Below the pieces are notes generated by a model. That model worked only from the letters and a program-made list of their open reading frames with translations, made no database searches and was not told where the DNA came from. Positions 6,957 to 14,571 of a stretch of DNA of 26,962 nt are shown here, piece by piece. The stretch is from a virus. The position numbers were made by a program, and so were the translations under genes. The stretch lies in the IMG/VR virus record IMGVR_UViG_3300025896_000161, positions 1 through 26,962 of that record; one strand, 5' to 3'. How positions within the stretch are numbered: position 1 is the stretch's first letter; each line of letters starts with the position of its first letter.

Positions 6957-8845
6957 CAGGTCAACTCCGTCACGTCCTCTGCGATCTGGATCTCTCGGAT
7001 GGTCGACGTGCCCAGCACTTCGATCTCGACCTTGGAGTAGACATCGACCGCGGGCAGCGTGAACTCTTCCTCGCTAGTGACTGCAACTTCATCCACCTGC
7101 ACACCGTCGCCGTACACGCGCATGAGGATGTTGCTGTAGTCCTCGGCCTTGACTTGGGCGATCAGCATGGTCGCCGGATAGGGCAACAGCCACAGCTTGC
7201 CCTTCCAGCGATAGGTCATCAGTTGAGTGTCATCGCCTTCGAACTGCGAGATCACATTGCCGTCGGCGATCCCCGCCGGCGTGGTCGGTGCGACCGGCAA
7301 CGAGGGGTCATCCGGCTCGTCGATGTTGTCGACCACCGTGTAGAGCGTGTCCGTGATCGGATCGACGTGCGCTGCGGAAGCATGGAAAGGCATCTCGACG
7401 ACACCGAAACCGTTGGCCTTCATGTCGAGCGCATATGCCTTGTAGGTCTGCCCCGGCGTGCCACTGCCGCCCTGCTCCGGCGGCCGCGCGAAGAGCCAGT
7501 AGATGTCGTTGTGCTGCACCGCGCGGATCGTGGTCGGGTCCAGGGCCTTCCACTGACGCAGCGTGAACACGCCGTCCGTGAGGTTGCGCACCTGGCCCAC
7601 ACCTTGCACTGCCATCAAGCCGTCAGTGCCCGGGAACACCACACCGATGCCCGTGAGGTAGGCGAAGCCCTGCTTGCTAACCGCGGCGTAGGGCACTTCG
7701 AACTTGCTCATGCTGTACGTCGCCGGGTCGTTGCCGATCGCGACGTAGACGAAACTCTGCGTGCCGATCACCACCGTGTTGTCGACGTTGGCGATGCCGA
7801 CGATGTCGGTGTCCGTGTTGAGCCGGTACAGCGGCGGCCAGGCGTGCGGCCGGTTCTGCGCAGAGAAGCACAGCTGGTTGCGGCGGAAGCCCACCATGAT
7901 GCCGTTCGGCAGGGCCAGGATGCCCTCCAGGTCATCGGGCGGCAGATCCCAGCCGGTGCTCTCCAGCACCTCACCGAGTTGGGCGTCGGTCAGCACGTCG
8001 TCGTAGGTGGCCGTCGCCAACGGGATCTCCGCGACGAACAGGAACTGCGTGCCGGTGTTGCCGGTCGCGGCGCGGTAGATGCGCTTGGTCGTGATGGCGT
8101 AGGCCGCGTCGATCCCCGACGGCACCGCCACCGGCGTGGACACCGTGACGGTCAGGCCGTCCGGTCGGAGGATGGTGGCGCTGGCCGGCGACGGCGCACT
8201 CTCTTCGCCGATGTCGTTGACGAAGGTGTAGACGTAGCTGGTTGCGAGGTTCGCCGGCGTGTAGCCGGTGCTGCCGCTGGCCTGCACCTGCACCTGACGG
8301 ATGTAGGCGTAGGAGGTGCCCCCGAGTTGATCGAACGTGCTGTAGGCCCCGCAGTAGTCCCCGATCGTGGTGCTGACCGTGGTCTCGTAGCTGCCGATGT
8401 CCACATCACCGAGCGTGCGCACGGTGGCGGTGATCTTCAAGCTGCCGTCCGAGTTCGGGACGACCTTGATGCGCATCTTGTAGTAGGTGTCGGCGTCGAG
8501 CGCGAGGCCGGTGGTGTACCCATTGATGCTGCCGTACTGAGCCCACGAGCCCGCAATACCGGCGCCCAAGCGCCACGTCGAGCCGCTGACGCGCTCGATG
8601 ATGATCGCCGTGCCCACCCCGGCGCCGTCGCGCATCACGCCGAAGCCGAGCCGCGAGCGGCCCGCCACGTTGTTGCACGCCCATTCGTAGGTGGCTTCGA
8701 CCACCGACGCCGTGGCCACACCGAAGTTGCGCGAGAGGAACGTCGGGATCTGGCCGCCATTCGTGTCGCGCCACTTCAGCTGGTACACCGTGCCCGAGCC
8801 GCCGAGCGGATCGGAGACCTGGCTGACTTCACTTTCGAAGGCCAT
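6956..8845 (-). CDS. Stabilisation / tail-tube-B-like beta-propeller protein, C-terminal ORF with lectin-like domain (629 aa)
   Basis: Seen: 629 residues from ATG 8845. The first ~190 residues look like a concanavalin-type jelly roll (YEWACNNVAGRSRLGFGVM, DADTYYKMRIKVVPNSDGSL). The rest matches the conserved plan of phage stabilisation / tail tubular B-like proteins: SYVYTFVNDIGEESAPSPAS, KRIYRAATGNTGTQFLFVAE, GILALPNGIMVGFRRNQLCF, NRPHAWPPLYRLNTDTDI and GIGVVFPGTDGLMAVQGVGQ. These repeats form a beta-propeller that joins neck and tail. The ORF is in the same frame as the upstream 168-codon ORF, separated only by TGA and GCC. The two halves are usually one polypeptide in this family, so this ORF may be expressed by restart, by readthrough, or as a broken half. 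Confidence 0.7.
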   Translation of the reverse strand: MAFESEVSQVSDPLGGSGTVYQLKWRDTNGGQIPTFLSRNFGVATASVVEATYEWACNNVAGRSRLGFGVMRDGAGVGTAIIIERVSGSTWRLGAGIAGSWAQYGSINGYTTGLALDADTYYKMRIKVVPNSDGSLKITATVRTLGDVDIGSYETTVSTTIGDYCGAYSTFDQLGGTSYAYIRQVQVQASGSTGYTPANLATSYVYTFVNDIGEESAPSPASATILRPDGLTVTVSTPVAVPSGIDAAYAITTKRIYRAATGNTGTQFLFVAEIPLATATYDDVLTDAQLGEVLESTGWDLPPDDLEGILALPNGIMVGFRRNQLCFSAQNRPHAWPPLYRLNTDTDIVGIANVDNTVVIGTQSFVYVAIGNDPATYSMSKFEVPYAAVSKQGFAYLTGIGVVFPGTDGLMAVQGVGQVRNLTDGVFTLRQWKALDPTTIRAVQHNDIYWLFARPPEQGGSGTPGQTYKAYALDMKANGFGVVEMPFHASAAHVDPITDTLYTVVDNIDEPDDPSLPVAPTTPAGIADGNVISQFEGDDTQLMTYRWKGKLWLLPYPATMLIAQVKAEDYSNILMRVYGDGVQVDEVAVTSEEEFTLPAVDVYSKVEIEVLGTSTIREIQIAEDVTELT

Positions 8846-8848
8846 GGC

Positions 8849-9355
8849 TCAGTCCGTGAAGGGCACGACCGGGGAGATCGTCCACGAGTCATTCAACTGG
8901 TCACCGTTGTCGGTGATGTCCACCGAGAACGTCGTCGCCGTCGTGTCGACGCCCACGCTCAGCGTCGGCGGGCTGTCGGGGTTGGGCACGCCCAGTGGCC
9001 GCGTGGTGACCGGGTAGGGTTCGCTGCCCGTCGTGGCCAGCGCGTAGTTCGTCCACCGCGGCTGCGCATACAGCGCTGGCGCAGTGAGGTAGGTACGGTA
9101 GGTGTCGTCGCCGGGGATGATGCCGCGCGCAACATCCACGTCCACGCCCCACGACAACCACTTGTCATCGAGCAGGTAGATAGTACGCACCGGCACGGGC
9201 GTGGCCAGTGTCTTGGTGATCGAGAACTGCTTCCAGGCCGTGAGGTCGCCCGTCAGCAGCCGAGTGCCGACCGCGGCCTGCGCGGCATTCTCGGGCAAGA
9301 GATGCGGTTCGACGCGCGGGACTTCACCTCGCGGGTTGATGAGGGCGATCTTCAC
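8849..9355 (-). CDS. Stabilisation protein N-terminal ORF (168 aa), ends at an in-frame TGA
   Basis: Seen: 168 residues from GTG 9355 to TGA 8851-8849. The sequence carries the N-terminal signature of the phage stabilisation / tail-tube-B family: INPRGEVPRVEPHLLPENAA, then DDKWLSWGVDVDVARGIIPG, DDTYRTYLTAPALYAQPRW and the 'LGVPNPDSPP' linker. In that family this region normally continues into the propeller, which here is the next ORF in the same frame. The last residues (GDQLNDSWTISPVVPFTD) look like the first strand of the lectin-like domain that continues after the stop. The TGA is therefore either read through, compensated by restart at the ATG six bases on, or a nonsense mutation. Confidence 0.65.
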   Translation of the reverse strand: MKIALINPRGEVPRVEPHLLPENAAQAAVGTRLLTGDLTAWKQFSITKTLATPVPVRTIYLLDDKWLSWGVDVDVARGIIPGDDTYRTYLTAPALYAQPRWTNYALATTGSEPYPVTTRPLGVPNPDSPPTLSVGVDTTATTFSVDITDNGDQLNDSWTISPVVPFTD

Positions 9356-9368
9356 TCGACACGCCCTT

Positions 9369-10010
9369 CTACGCCAGCTTGGTGATCACCACGGACAGGG
9401 TGGCGGTGACCGACTGCTCGGTGTTGTTGAGCTCCAGCACGAAGTTGCGCACCAGATCCCCGCCGCTCATGCTCAGCAAGAAGCTGTCCGTGAAGTCGTA
9501 CTGCTCCTGATCGCCGGCCACGTTGTGCCGGCTGCCCGTGGTCATCTGGTCTGGTCCCGTACCGGAACCGCTGTGCAGCGTGGCGTAGGTCGCCACGTTG
9601 CCGATGTTCAGCGTCAGCCGGGACGCAACGCGCACCTCGTAGACGCCCGCATCGGCGAAAGTGATCTCGTCGGAGGTGTCGTTGAAGCTGCCGACTGAAG
9701 CATCGGCGACGAGCGAGGTGTACGTCCACGATGAAACACCGCTGCCCGAGCCGCTACCGGCGAGGGTGAAGGCCATCACCGGGGTCGACCCCGCCGCCGG
9801 CGTGGACGGGTTGCTGGCGCTCGTCACCGTCACCACGTTGGCGTTTTCGCCTGCGCCGCGCGTGGCCACCAGCGGGTAGACGAAGTCCACCGTGTCGACA
9901 TCGGGCAGGCCCAGATCGACGCCGTCCGCCTGGAACTGGATGTAGTTGGGGAATCCCTCCGGGGCCTGCGAGGGGAAGCCGTTACCAGCGGGGTTGAAGC
10001 CGAAGCTCAT
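9369..10010 (-). CDS. Structural protein with C1q-like C-terminal domain (213 aa)
   Basis: Seen: 213 residues from ATG 10010. The N-terminus is Gly/Phe/Pro rich (MSFGFNPAGNGFPSQAPEGF). Residues after ~90 form a beta-rich domain: GSFNDTSDEITFADAGVYEV, RVASRLTLNIGNVATYATLH and LVRNFVLELNNTEQSVTATL. This strand order, with 'F...G.Y.V......' followed by a hydrophobic C-terminal strand, resembles C1q/TNF-like jelly rolls used as trimeric caps in phage fibres and decorations. The homology is suggested by pattern only. It sits between the adaptor genes and the stabilisation protein, so a neck or tail decoration is inferred. No signal or membrane segment is present. Confidence 0.55.
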   Translation of the reverse strand: MSFGFNPAGNGFPSQAPEGFPNYIQFQADGVDLGLPDVDTVDFVYPLVATRGAGENANVVTVTSASNPSTPAAGSTPVMAFTLAGSGSGSGVSSWTYTSLVADASVGSFNDTSDEITFADAGVYEVRVASRLTLNIGNVATYATLHSGSGTGPDQMTTGSRHNVAGDQEQYDFTDSFLLSMSGGDLVRNFVLELNNTEQSVTATLSVVITKLA

Positions 10011-10013
10011 GGT

Positions 10014-10673
10014 TCACCGTCCCACGACGAAGGGGCGCGGCCGCGCACGCATCGAGCCCGTGTTGTAGGCCCTCTGCTCTTCGGCCTTGCCGTTGCTGAC
10101 TGCGGAGTTCCAGATGGTCTCGTACTCCTTGGCCATCCGGGCGTCGGTCCAGGCTTGGCCCGGGATGCGCAGCAGGTGCATGAGCGCGCCGGCCTCGATG
10201 CCGGTGCTGTACTTCTTCAGCGGCTCGGCAGGCACCTGGGCGACGCCGTCCTTCGGCTGCACGCAGACCGTTACCAGCACGTTGTAGATGTCGTTGGGCA
10301 CCGGCCACACTGCCACCTGCCCTTCCGGCACGTAGGCGTAGCGCGTCGGCCGGTTGTGCGGCGCGTCGGGATCCCACAGCGTTGAGTCCTGCATGCGCAA
10401 GGCGACGGTGTTCTGCAAGGTCGCACTGGCAGGCTGCGCGCCGCACGACATGGCGCGCACGCTGATGATCTCCAGATACGGGTCGCTGCCGAGGTCGTAG
10501 ACCTGGGTGCCATCCACCGTCTGCCCGGGGATGTTGACGCGCAACCAGCGCGTCTCGGCGCACCAGTCGCGGTACGCCTTCACGTAGGCCCGGCGCAGCA
10601 CCGTGCTGGGCGCTTTGCGCGCCACCAGCGCGATTGAGGCCAGTTGATCGAAGACGTTGACGAAGACGGTCAT
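10014..10673 (-). CDS. Head-tail adaptor / neck protein (219 aa)
   Basis: Seen: 219 residues from ATG 10673, overlapping the previous stop as ATGA. The N-terminus is helical (VLRRAYVKAYRDWCAETRWL). It is followed by strands with the plan 'R.NIPGQTVDGTQVYDLGSD' and 'EIISVRAMSCGAQPASATLQ', then PTRYAYVPEGQVAVWPVPND and the helix KEYETIWNSAVSNGKAEEQR. This helix-strand-helix order recurs in phage adaptor or connector proteins coded between capsid and stabilisation genes. No precise family name is claimed. It follows the DUF6682-like gene and is coupled to it, so the pair probably form the neck ring beneath the portal; this is inference from order. Confidence 0.55.
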   Translation of the reverse strand: MTVFVNVFDQLASIALVARKAPSTVLRRAYVKAYRDWCAETRWLRVNIPGQTVDGTQVYDLGSDPYLEIISVRAMSCGAQPASATLQNTVALRMQDSTLWDPDAPHNRPTRYAYVPEGQVAVWPVPNDIYNVLVTVCVQPKDGVAQVPAEPLKKYSTGIEAGALMHLLRIPGQAWTDARMAKEYETIWNSAVSNGKAEEQRAYNTGSMRARPRPFVVGR

Positions 10674-11320
10674 GCGACCCCCGGCGATTGCGCGACCTTC
10701 GGCGCCACGGCGACCTGGCCTTGGGACTTGAGACCGAGCGCGAGACGGGCCTCGTTCATGTACTGCTGGAACTTGCCGAGGTCTTGGCGCTTCGCGTTCT
10801 TGGAGTAGGCCAGCGCGAGCATGATGCGCTCGATCGGGTACTGATACGCCTCCGACAGCGCGAGGGCTTCCCCGCTCGACCCGGTGACCGCGTCGGGAAA
10901 GGCCCCGTAGGTGATGCGCACGCTGCCGCTGCCGTTGTTGGGCGGGAAGACGTAGAACTTGCGCGGCACGCGCGGATCGGCGGCGAAGTTCTCGACCTCT
11001 GTCTGCTGCGTGGCCGCAGGCCAGAAGCGATTCTCTTCTTGCAGCAGCGCGAGATCGGTCTGCGTCACCGCGCGGCCGGTACTCGCGTTGTCGCTGATGT
11101 CGATCAGCGCGGTCGCGTTCGCGGGCAGATCCTGCGCGATGCCCGCCACGAGGCTGACGAAATCGCGCACGGGGTAGGCGTCGAGCTTGAGGTCGCCGCA
11201 GATCATCCGCTGCGCCTCGTTCAAGTTGTCGACGTGCTCAGCGCGACTCCACGTGCGAAAGGCCGTGTCCAACAACGTCCGGGCGACGTTGTTGATGATC
11301 GTCTCGATCGTCACGGCCAT
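10670..11320 (-). CDS. DUF6682-like head-tail adaptor (216 aa)
   Basis: Seen: 216 residues from ATG 11320, preceded by a good ribosome site (GGGAG about 9 bases upstream). The layout fits the DUF6682 phage family: an N-terminal helix with 'L.D..F..W....H...LNEAQ', a 'GI.QDLPANATALIDISDNA' strand region, a conserved FAADPRVPRKFYVFPPNNGS block and a terminal helical part (YPIERIMLALAYSKNAKRQ). Members lie between capsid and tail genes and are thought to act as head-tail connectors. The recognition rests on the remembered pattern of the family (PKVFYVYPP-like core), not on a search. The C-terminus is Gln/Val/Ala rich and probably disordered. Confidence 0.6.
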   Translation of the reverse strand: MAVTIETIINNVARTLLDTAFRTWSRAEHVDNLNEAQRMICGDLKLDAYPVRDFVSLVAGIAQDLPANATALIDISDNASTGRAVTQTDLALLQEENRFWPAATQQTEVENFAADPRVPRKFYVFPPNNGSGSVRITYGAFPDAVTGSSGEALALSEAYQYPIERIMLALAYSKNAKRQDLGKFQQYMNEARLALGLKSQGQVAVAPKVAQSPGVA

Positions 11321-11331
11321 GCGCTACTCCC

Positions 11332-11718
11332 TCACGCGAGGTTGCCCGCCTCGGCCGCCAGGCGGCGCAACTCGGCGCGCAGCTTGTTGTGGTGCAGGGT
11401 CGGGTCCAGCGTGACGCCGTACTCCGACGCGGCGAAGCCGACCATCTCTTCGACGCTGGCCTTACCAATGTCGAATACCGGGGCGTCGGCCAGCGATAGC
11501 GGATCGCCGCCGTTCATGCTGCGCAGCCACGCTTTGCGCTCGTCCGGGCCCGCCTTCGGCGAACCGGTGAATACGCGGTACTTCGGGTGCTTGCGCAAGG
11601 CGGGCACGTTCGGCATGAGCCGACCGTCCTCGACGTGGATGAGGAACGGGAACTTTTTGTCCTGGGAGATGCGGGCGCGGCGCGCGGCCAGCGCGGCTTC
11701 TTGGGCTTCGGTGATCAT
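11332..11718 (-). CDS. Hypothetical protein with SAP/HeH-like C-terminus (128 aa)
   Basis: Seen: 128 residues from ATG 11718, overlapping the stop of the HNH gene as ATGA. The N-terminal half includes PFLIHVEDGRLMPNVPALRK and RVFTGSPKAGPDERKAWLRS. The C-terminal half (SVEEMVGFAASEYGVTLDP, then HHNKLRAELRRLAAEAG) has the helix-extended-helix rhythm of SAP/HeH/LEM-like motifs, with the 'A...YGV.LD......KLRAEL' core seen in several phage virion proteins next to capsid genes. Possible role: minor head protein or adaptor. Function is unknown; the motif call is by eye. Confidence 0.55.
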   Translation of the reverse strand: MITEAQEAALAARRARISQDKKFPFLIHVEDGRLMPNVPALRKHPKYRVFTGSPKAGPDERKAWLRSMNGGDPLSLADAPVFDIGKASVEEMVGFAASEYGVTLDPTLHHNKLRAELRRLAAEAGNLA

Positions 11719-12227
11719 CGGGTAGCTCCGGGGTGATCGTTGAAATGAACCGGCGAATGCGTGAACAGCACGCGCTCGGCAGTGATACGGGCGGCTACGG
11801 CGTCAACGACCGTGTCATGCAACCCCAAGTGCTTCCGCCGCCGATTCATGGCAATGCGGGCGAGCCACTTGTTCTTTGCCGGCAGATACGTGACGCCCCG
11901 GAAGCCGGAAGTCGCATCACTGCGCAGCCCTTGGTTTTGCCTCTGCTCTCCGGCCGTAGCCTCGCGCAGATTGGCCCACCGATTATCGGTGCGATTCCGG
12001 TTCTTGTGGTCGACTTCCTGTACCGGCCACCGGCCAGTCATGTAGAGCCACGCCAGTCGGTGCGCCCGGTAATCGACGCCGTCGATCATAATCCGCCAGT
12101 AGCCTTTGCCGTCAAGACTTCCGGCACGGGCATATGCCACTTTCTTACGGCCGCCGATGTTCCAAGTGAACTCGCCCGTTTCCGGGTCGTAGTGCACTTG
12201 GAGCATGAGCGTCTGCTGATCGAGCAT
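11715..12227 (-). CDS. HNH endonuclease with AP2 DNA-binding domain (170 aa)
   Basis: Seen: from ATG 12227. The frame is open to a GTG at 12257, but that codon lies in the loop of a GC-rich hairpin terminator, so the ATG is preferred; MLQVHYDP at ATG 12206 is an alternative. The N-terminal part (VHYDPETGEFTW...YRAHRLAWLYMTGRWP) leads into the HNH core EVDHKNRNRTDNRWANLREA (about residues 71-90). An AP2-type domain follows: TSGFRGVTYLPAKNKWLARI, then KHLGLHDTVVDAVAA. HNH-AP2 proteins are free-standing phage homing endonucleases that cut DNA and spread their own gene. Its place between the capsid unit and a structural gene, with its stop fused to the next start by ATGA, suggests an insertion that kept the operon intact. 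Confidence 0.85.
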   Translation of the reverse strand: MLDQQTLMLQVHYDPETGEFTWNIGGRKKVAYARAGSLDGKGYWRIMIDGVDYRAHRLAWLYMTGRWPVQEVDHKNRNRTDNRWANLREATAGEQRQNQGLRSDATSGFRGVTYLPAKNKWLARIAMNRRRKHLGLHDTVVDAVAARITAERVLFTHSPVHFNDHPGATR

Positions 12228-12247
12228 GGCGGGCGTCAATGTAGAAA

Positions 12248-12268
12248 CCGGCGCCACAAGGGCGCCGG
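12248..12268 (-). terminator. Probable intrinsic terminator after the capsid unit
   Basis: Seen: a perfect 8-bp inverted repeat, CCGGCGCC / GGCGCCGG, with a 5-base loop. It starts 20 bases after the stop of the 66-residue gene. On the minus strand it is followed by a short, interrupted T tract (TTTCTACATT). The stem is very stable; the U tract is imperfect, so termination may be partial and let some transcription reach the HNH and adaptor genes. Confidence 0.55.
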
Positions 12269-12288
12269 CTGGACGACACGGACTCCGG

Positions 12289-12489
12289 TCAGGAGCCCGT
12301 GGGCGAAGTGCCGGGCGTGTACGCCGGACGCTTCATCTTGCCCGCCTCGCCGTTCTTCTGGGACGGGCCCAGCGGCTTGTGCGGGTAACGCGCCTTGGCC
12401 TTGCCGCTCGCCTGGGACATCTCCTTCTGGATCGTCTCGGGCGGCACACGGACGGTGTCGTTCGCGCCGTAGGGGTTGCTGGTCTTCAT
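12289..12489 (-). CDS. Small hypothetical protein downstream of capsid (66 aa)
   Basis: Seen: 66 residues from ATG 12489 with a strong ribosome site (AGGAG, 7 bases upstream). The protein is basic, Pro/Gly/Lys rich and probably disordered: MKTSNPYGANDTVRVPPETI, then KARYPHKPLGPSQKNGEAGK. No hydrophobic core, membrane span or known motif was recognised. It lies between a stable hairpin after the capsid gene and a terminator, so it shares the capsid transcript. Its strong ribosome site suggests high expression. It could be a capsid-associated minor protein; this is inference from position only. Confidence 0.55.
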   Translation of the reverse strand: MKTSNPYGANDTVRVPPETIQKEMSQASGKAKARYPHKPLGPSQKNGEAGKMKRPAYTPGTSPTGS

Positions 12490-12516
12490 TGATCTGCTCC
12501 TGTGTGTTGGGCGGGC

Positions 12517-12544
12517 AGGATGGGGTGCTCACGCGCCCCATCCT
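12517..12544 (-). promoter_or_regulatory. Intercistronic stem-loop after the capsid gene
   Basis: Seen: a perfect 9-bp inverted repeat, AGGATGGGG / CCCCATCCT, with a 10-base loop, located 7 bases beyond the capsid stop. No T run follows on the minus strand, so it is not a classic terminator. It may protect the 3' end of capsid mRNA or mark an RNA-processing point before the downstream small gene. That role is inferred. Confidence 0.45.
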
Positions 12545-12551
12545 ACACCGA

Positions 12552-13481
12552 TCAGCCCTTGCTGACCACTGCCGTGCCGACGTAGTTCGGGCCGATGACC
12601 TCGTAGCCGAACACCATCAAACCCCGAATAATATACCCGAAGTCGCTGGGGTTGTCGATCATCTGGCACTCGACGATCTGGGACGCGAAGGTCAGGCCGG
12701 CGCTGTGGCCGAACATGACGTAGGTCGCGGGGCCCGGGCTCGTCTGCGTCAGCTGGTTGCGGCTCTGGTAGATCGTGAAGCGGTCGATCTCGCCCACCTT
12801 GCCGTTGCGCAGGATGGACACGCCATCGCCGGCCAGCGACGCGATGCGCAGATCGGACTTCTTGATCAGGGCGATGAACCACGGCGGCGCCACCATCCAG
12901 CGACCTTCGTCGGACACGTTCTGCTCGTCGAGCACCGTGCCGCAGTCGACGATGAAGTCCACCACATCGGTCTTGGAGACCGAGCGCGGGGTCGTCGAGT
13001 CGCCCAGGTTGATGTTGTTCGAATCCGCGCCGGCGGTCGGGCCCGCGTTGTCTGCCGACACGTCCGCGGGGATCGTGGTCAGCATGTCGGCGTCGGCCGC
13101 GATGCGCAGCTGGATCGAACCGTCGTTGGCGAAGATGTCGGCCAGGTCGAGGTCCGACTGGCGCGAATCCACGGTCGACAGGGCCACCGCGAACGACTTG
13201 GCTTGGTCGATGGCCAGCGTCACCGAGTTGTTGGTCGGGTACTGCGGGCTCAGGCCCGCGCCGATCACGTAGTCGGAGATGGTCACGTCCGGGATGGTGC
13301 GGATCTTGACCTGGGCACCGAAGCCGGTGATCTCGCCCTCGTAGTCGGTCGAGGCGATTTCACCGAAGACGGTGGTCTTGTAGAACTTCTCGACCAGCTT
13401 GGCCGAGTACAGTTCCGGGTCGAAGTTGATGGTGCCGCTCGGACCATAGTCCGGGACACCCGATGCGCGAGGAACGCCCAT
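12552..13481 (-). CDS. Major capsid protein (309 aa)
   Basis: Seen: 309 residues from ATG 13481 with a strong ribosome site (AGGAG, 7 bases upstream). The opening NFDPELYSAKLVEKFYKTTV, then FGEIASTDYEGEITGFGAQV and KIRTIPDVTISDYVIGAGLS, has the 'Y....L..F...T.F......DYEGEI...G..V.I..I....I.DY' signature of HK97-fold podovirus capsid proteins. The middle (QAKSFAVALSTVDSRQSDLD) matches the spine helix and sheet region. The C-terminal block includes RWMVAPPWFIALIKKSDLR and GEIDRFTIYQSRNQLT, typical of the P-domain strands. It is preceded by a Glu/Gln-rich scaffold gene, the normal order. Its expression is isolated downstream by a hairpin and a terminator. Subfamily not determined. Confidence 0.85.
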   Translation of the reverse strand: MGVPRASGVPDYGPSGTINFDPELYSAKLVEKFYKTTVFGEIASTDYEGEITGFGAQVKIRTIPDVTISDYVIGAGLSPQYPTNNSVTLAIDQAKSFAVALSTVDSRQSDLDLADIFANDGSIQLRIAADADMLTTIPADVSADNAGPTAGADSNNINLGDSTTPRSVSKTDVVDFIVDCGTVLDEQNVSDEGRWMVAPPWFIALIKKSDLRIASLAGDGVSILRNGKVGEIDRFTIYQSRNQLTQTSPGPATYVMFGHSAGLTFASQIVECQMIDNPSDFGYIIRGLMVFGYEVIGPNYVGTAVVSKG

Positions 13482-13517
13482 GATTAGCTCCTAGTGTCAG
13501 GCGTTGGTAGCCACCGG

Positions 13518-14504
13518 CTACCGCGGGAGCTTCAGTCGCGCTTCGAACTTGGCGAACTCTTCGTCCGACACGTAGCCAGGTTGGCCCGGGCGCTTGGTCG
13601 CGCGGCGGCGGTACATTTCCTTGATCTCGGCCCCGGAAGGCCGACCTTGCCCGGGTTCCGGAGCACGCGGAGGGGTGTCACCACCATTCGCACCGCTGCC
13701 ACTGGGCGCCACGGGAGGCGTCGGTACCGCCGGCGCGGCGCTGCGCAGATAGTCCTTGAACATCTTCGCAACGGCGCGGGCGTTGAGCTTCGCGCAGTGC
13801 GAGGTCAGGATGTCCTGCCGCACCATGCCGGTCGCCTGGTCTTCCTCGTCCAGCCAGGCCAGCCACCCCTCGCTCTTGTCGAGCTCGCGGTAGTTGGGCA
13901 CCTGCTCTTCGATGGCCTCTTCGAACTCCGCGACCTTGCGTTTCTGCTCGGCCTCCGCGTCGTCTCGCTGCCGGTTCATCAGCGGCTCGATCTGCGTCTT
14001 GACGGTGTCCTGTGCCACCTTGGTTGCCGCGGTGACGGCGGCCTGCGCCATCGCCATCGCGTCTTCTTCGCCCAGGTTCTTGATCTGCTCGTCCGTGAAG
14101 AACTGCTTGAGGTCGATCGTGGGCGCAGCCGAAGGTGCTTGCTGCTGGAGTCGGCTGACCTCGGCGGTCAACCTGTCAATCTCCTGACGGAACTCGGCGA
14201 CGACGGCCTTGTGCTCGTCTTCTCGGGCGCGGAGGCGGCCGGCGACTGCTTCGAAGCGGTGCTTCCAGTAGGTCGGGTCGCTATGCCGCGGATCCTCGAC
14301 GGCGGGCGTCTTCGGGGCGTTGGCGTCAGGCGTGTTCGCAGTCGTGTCGGCCGGGGTTTCCGGGGTCGCCGCGACGGCGGGGGGCGGCGTTTCCGAGTCG
14401 GCCGGCTTGGTGCTCGCTTCGTAGCGCTGTTGAACAGCGGCCGAGCGGCGGAGGACGGCGCGAGGGAGTCGCGTTTCGTTCGAAGGCTGTGAAGCCTGCT
14501 GCAT
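13518..14504 (-). CDS. Capsid scaffolding protein (328 aa)
   Basis: Seen: 328 residues from ATG 14504, with GGAG about 9 bases upstream. The N-terminus is Pro/Ala/Thr rich and disordered. Residues ~75-120 (YWKHRFEAVAGRLRAREDEH, AEFRQEIDRLTAEVSRLQQQ) are a clear coiled coil. A helical centre follows (KQFFTDEQIKNLGEEDAMAM, NRQRDDAEAEQKRKVAEFEE). The C-terminus is Pro/Gly rich, then basic and Arg rich (GAEIKEMYRRRATKRPGQP), as in scaffolds that contact the shell with a short helical tail. It directly precedes the major capsid gene. Role: guides procapsid assembly and leaves before or during packaging. No protease triad was seen. Confidence 0.8.
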   Translation of the reverse strand: MQQASQPSNETRLPRAVLRRSAAVQQRYEASTKPADSETPPPAVAATPETPADTTANTPDANAPKTPAVEDPRHSDPTYWKHRFEAVAGRLRAREDEHKAVVAEFRQEIDRLTAEVSRLQQQAPSAAPTIDLKQFFTDEQIKNLGEEDAMAMAQAAVTAATKVAQDTVKTQIEPLMNRQRDDAEAEQKRKVAEFEEAIEEQVPNYRELDKSEGWLAWLDEEDQATGMVRQDILTSHCAKLNARAVAKMFKDYLRSAAPAVPTPPVAPSGSGANGGDTPPRAPEPGQGRPSGAEIKEMYRRRATKRPGQPGYVSDEEFAKFEARLKLPR

Positions 14505-14571
14505 GTGGGTTTCTCCGAGGTCCAGGCGTCACCTGGGGAATCGGTTTTGCAGGGGGCGAACGCGGGCCCTG

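Noticed and set aside
7154-9385. Long plus-strand open frame (743 codons) opposite the stabilisation protein
   Set aside because: Arg/His/Val/Asp-rich shadow of GC-rich coding DNA on the other strand; the minus-strand ORFs carry family motifs.
12255-12257. GTG as the start of the HNH gene
   Set aside because: It lies in the loop of the terminator hairpin and has no ribosome site; ATG 12227 keeps the whole domain set.
11733-13487. Long plus-strand open frame opposite the HNH and capsid genes
   Set aside because: Shadow frame with skewed composition; it would run through the terminator hairpin and against the capsid gene.
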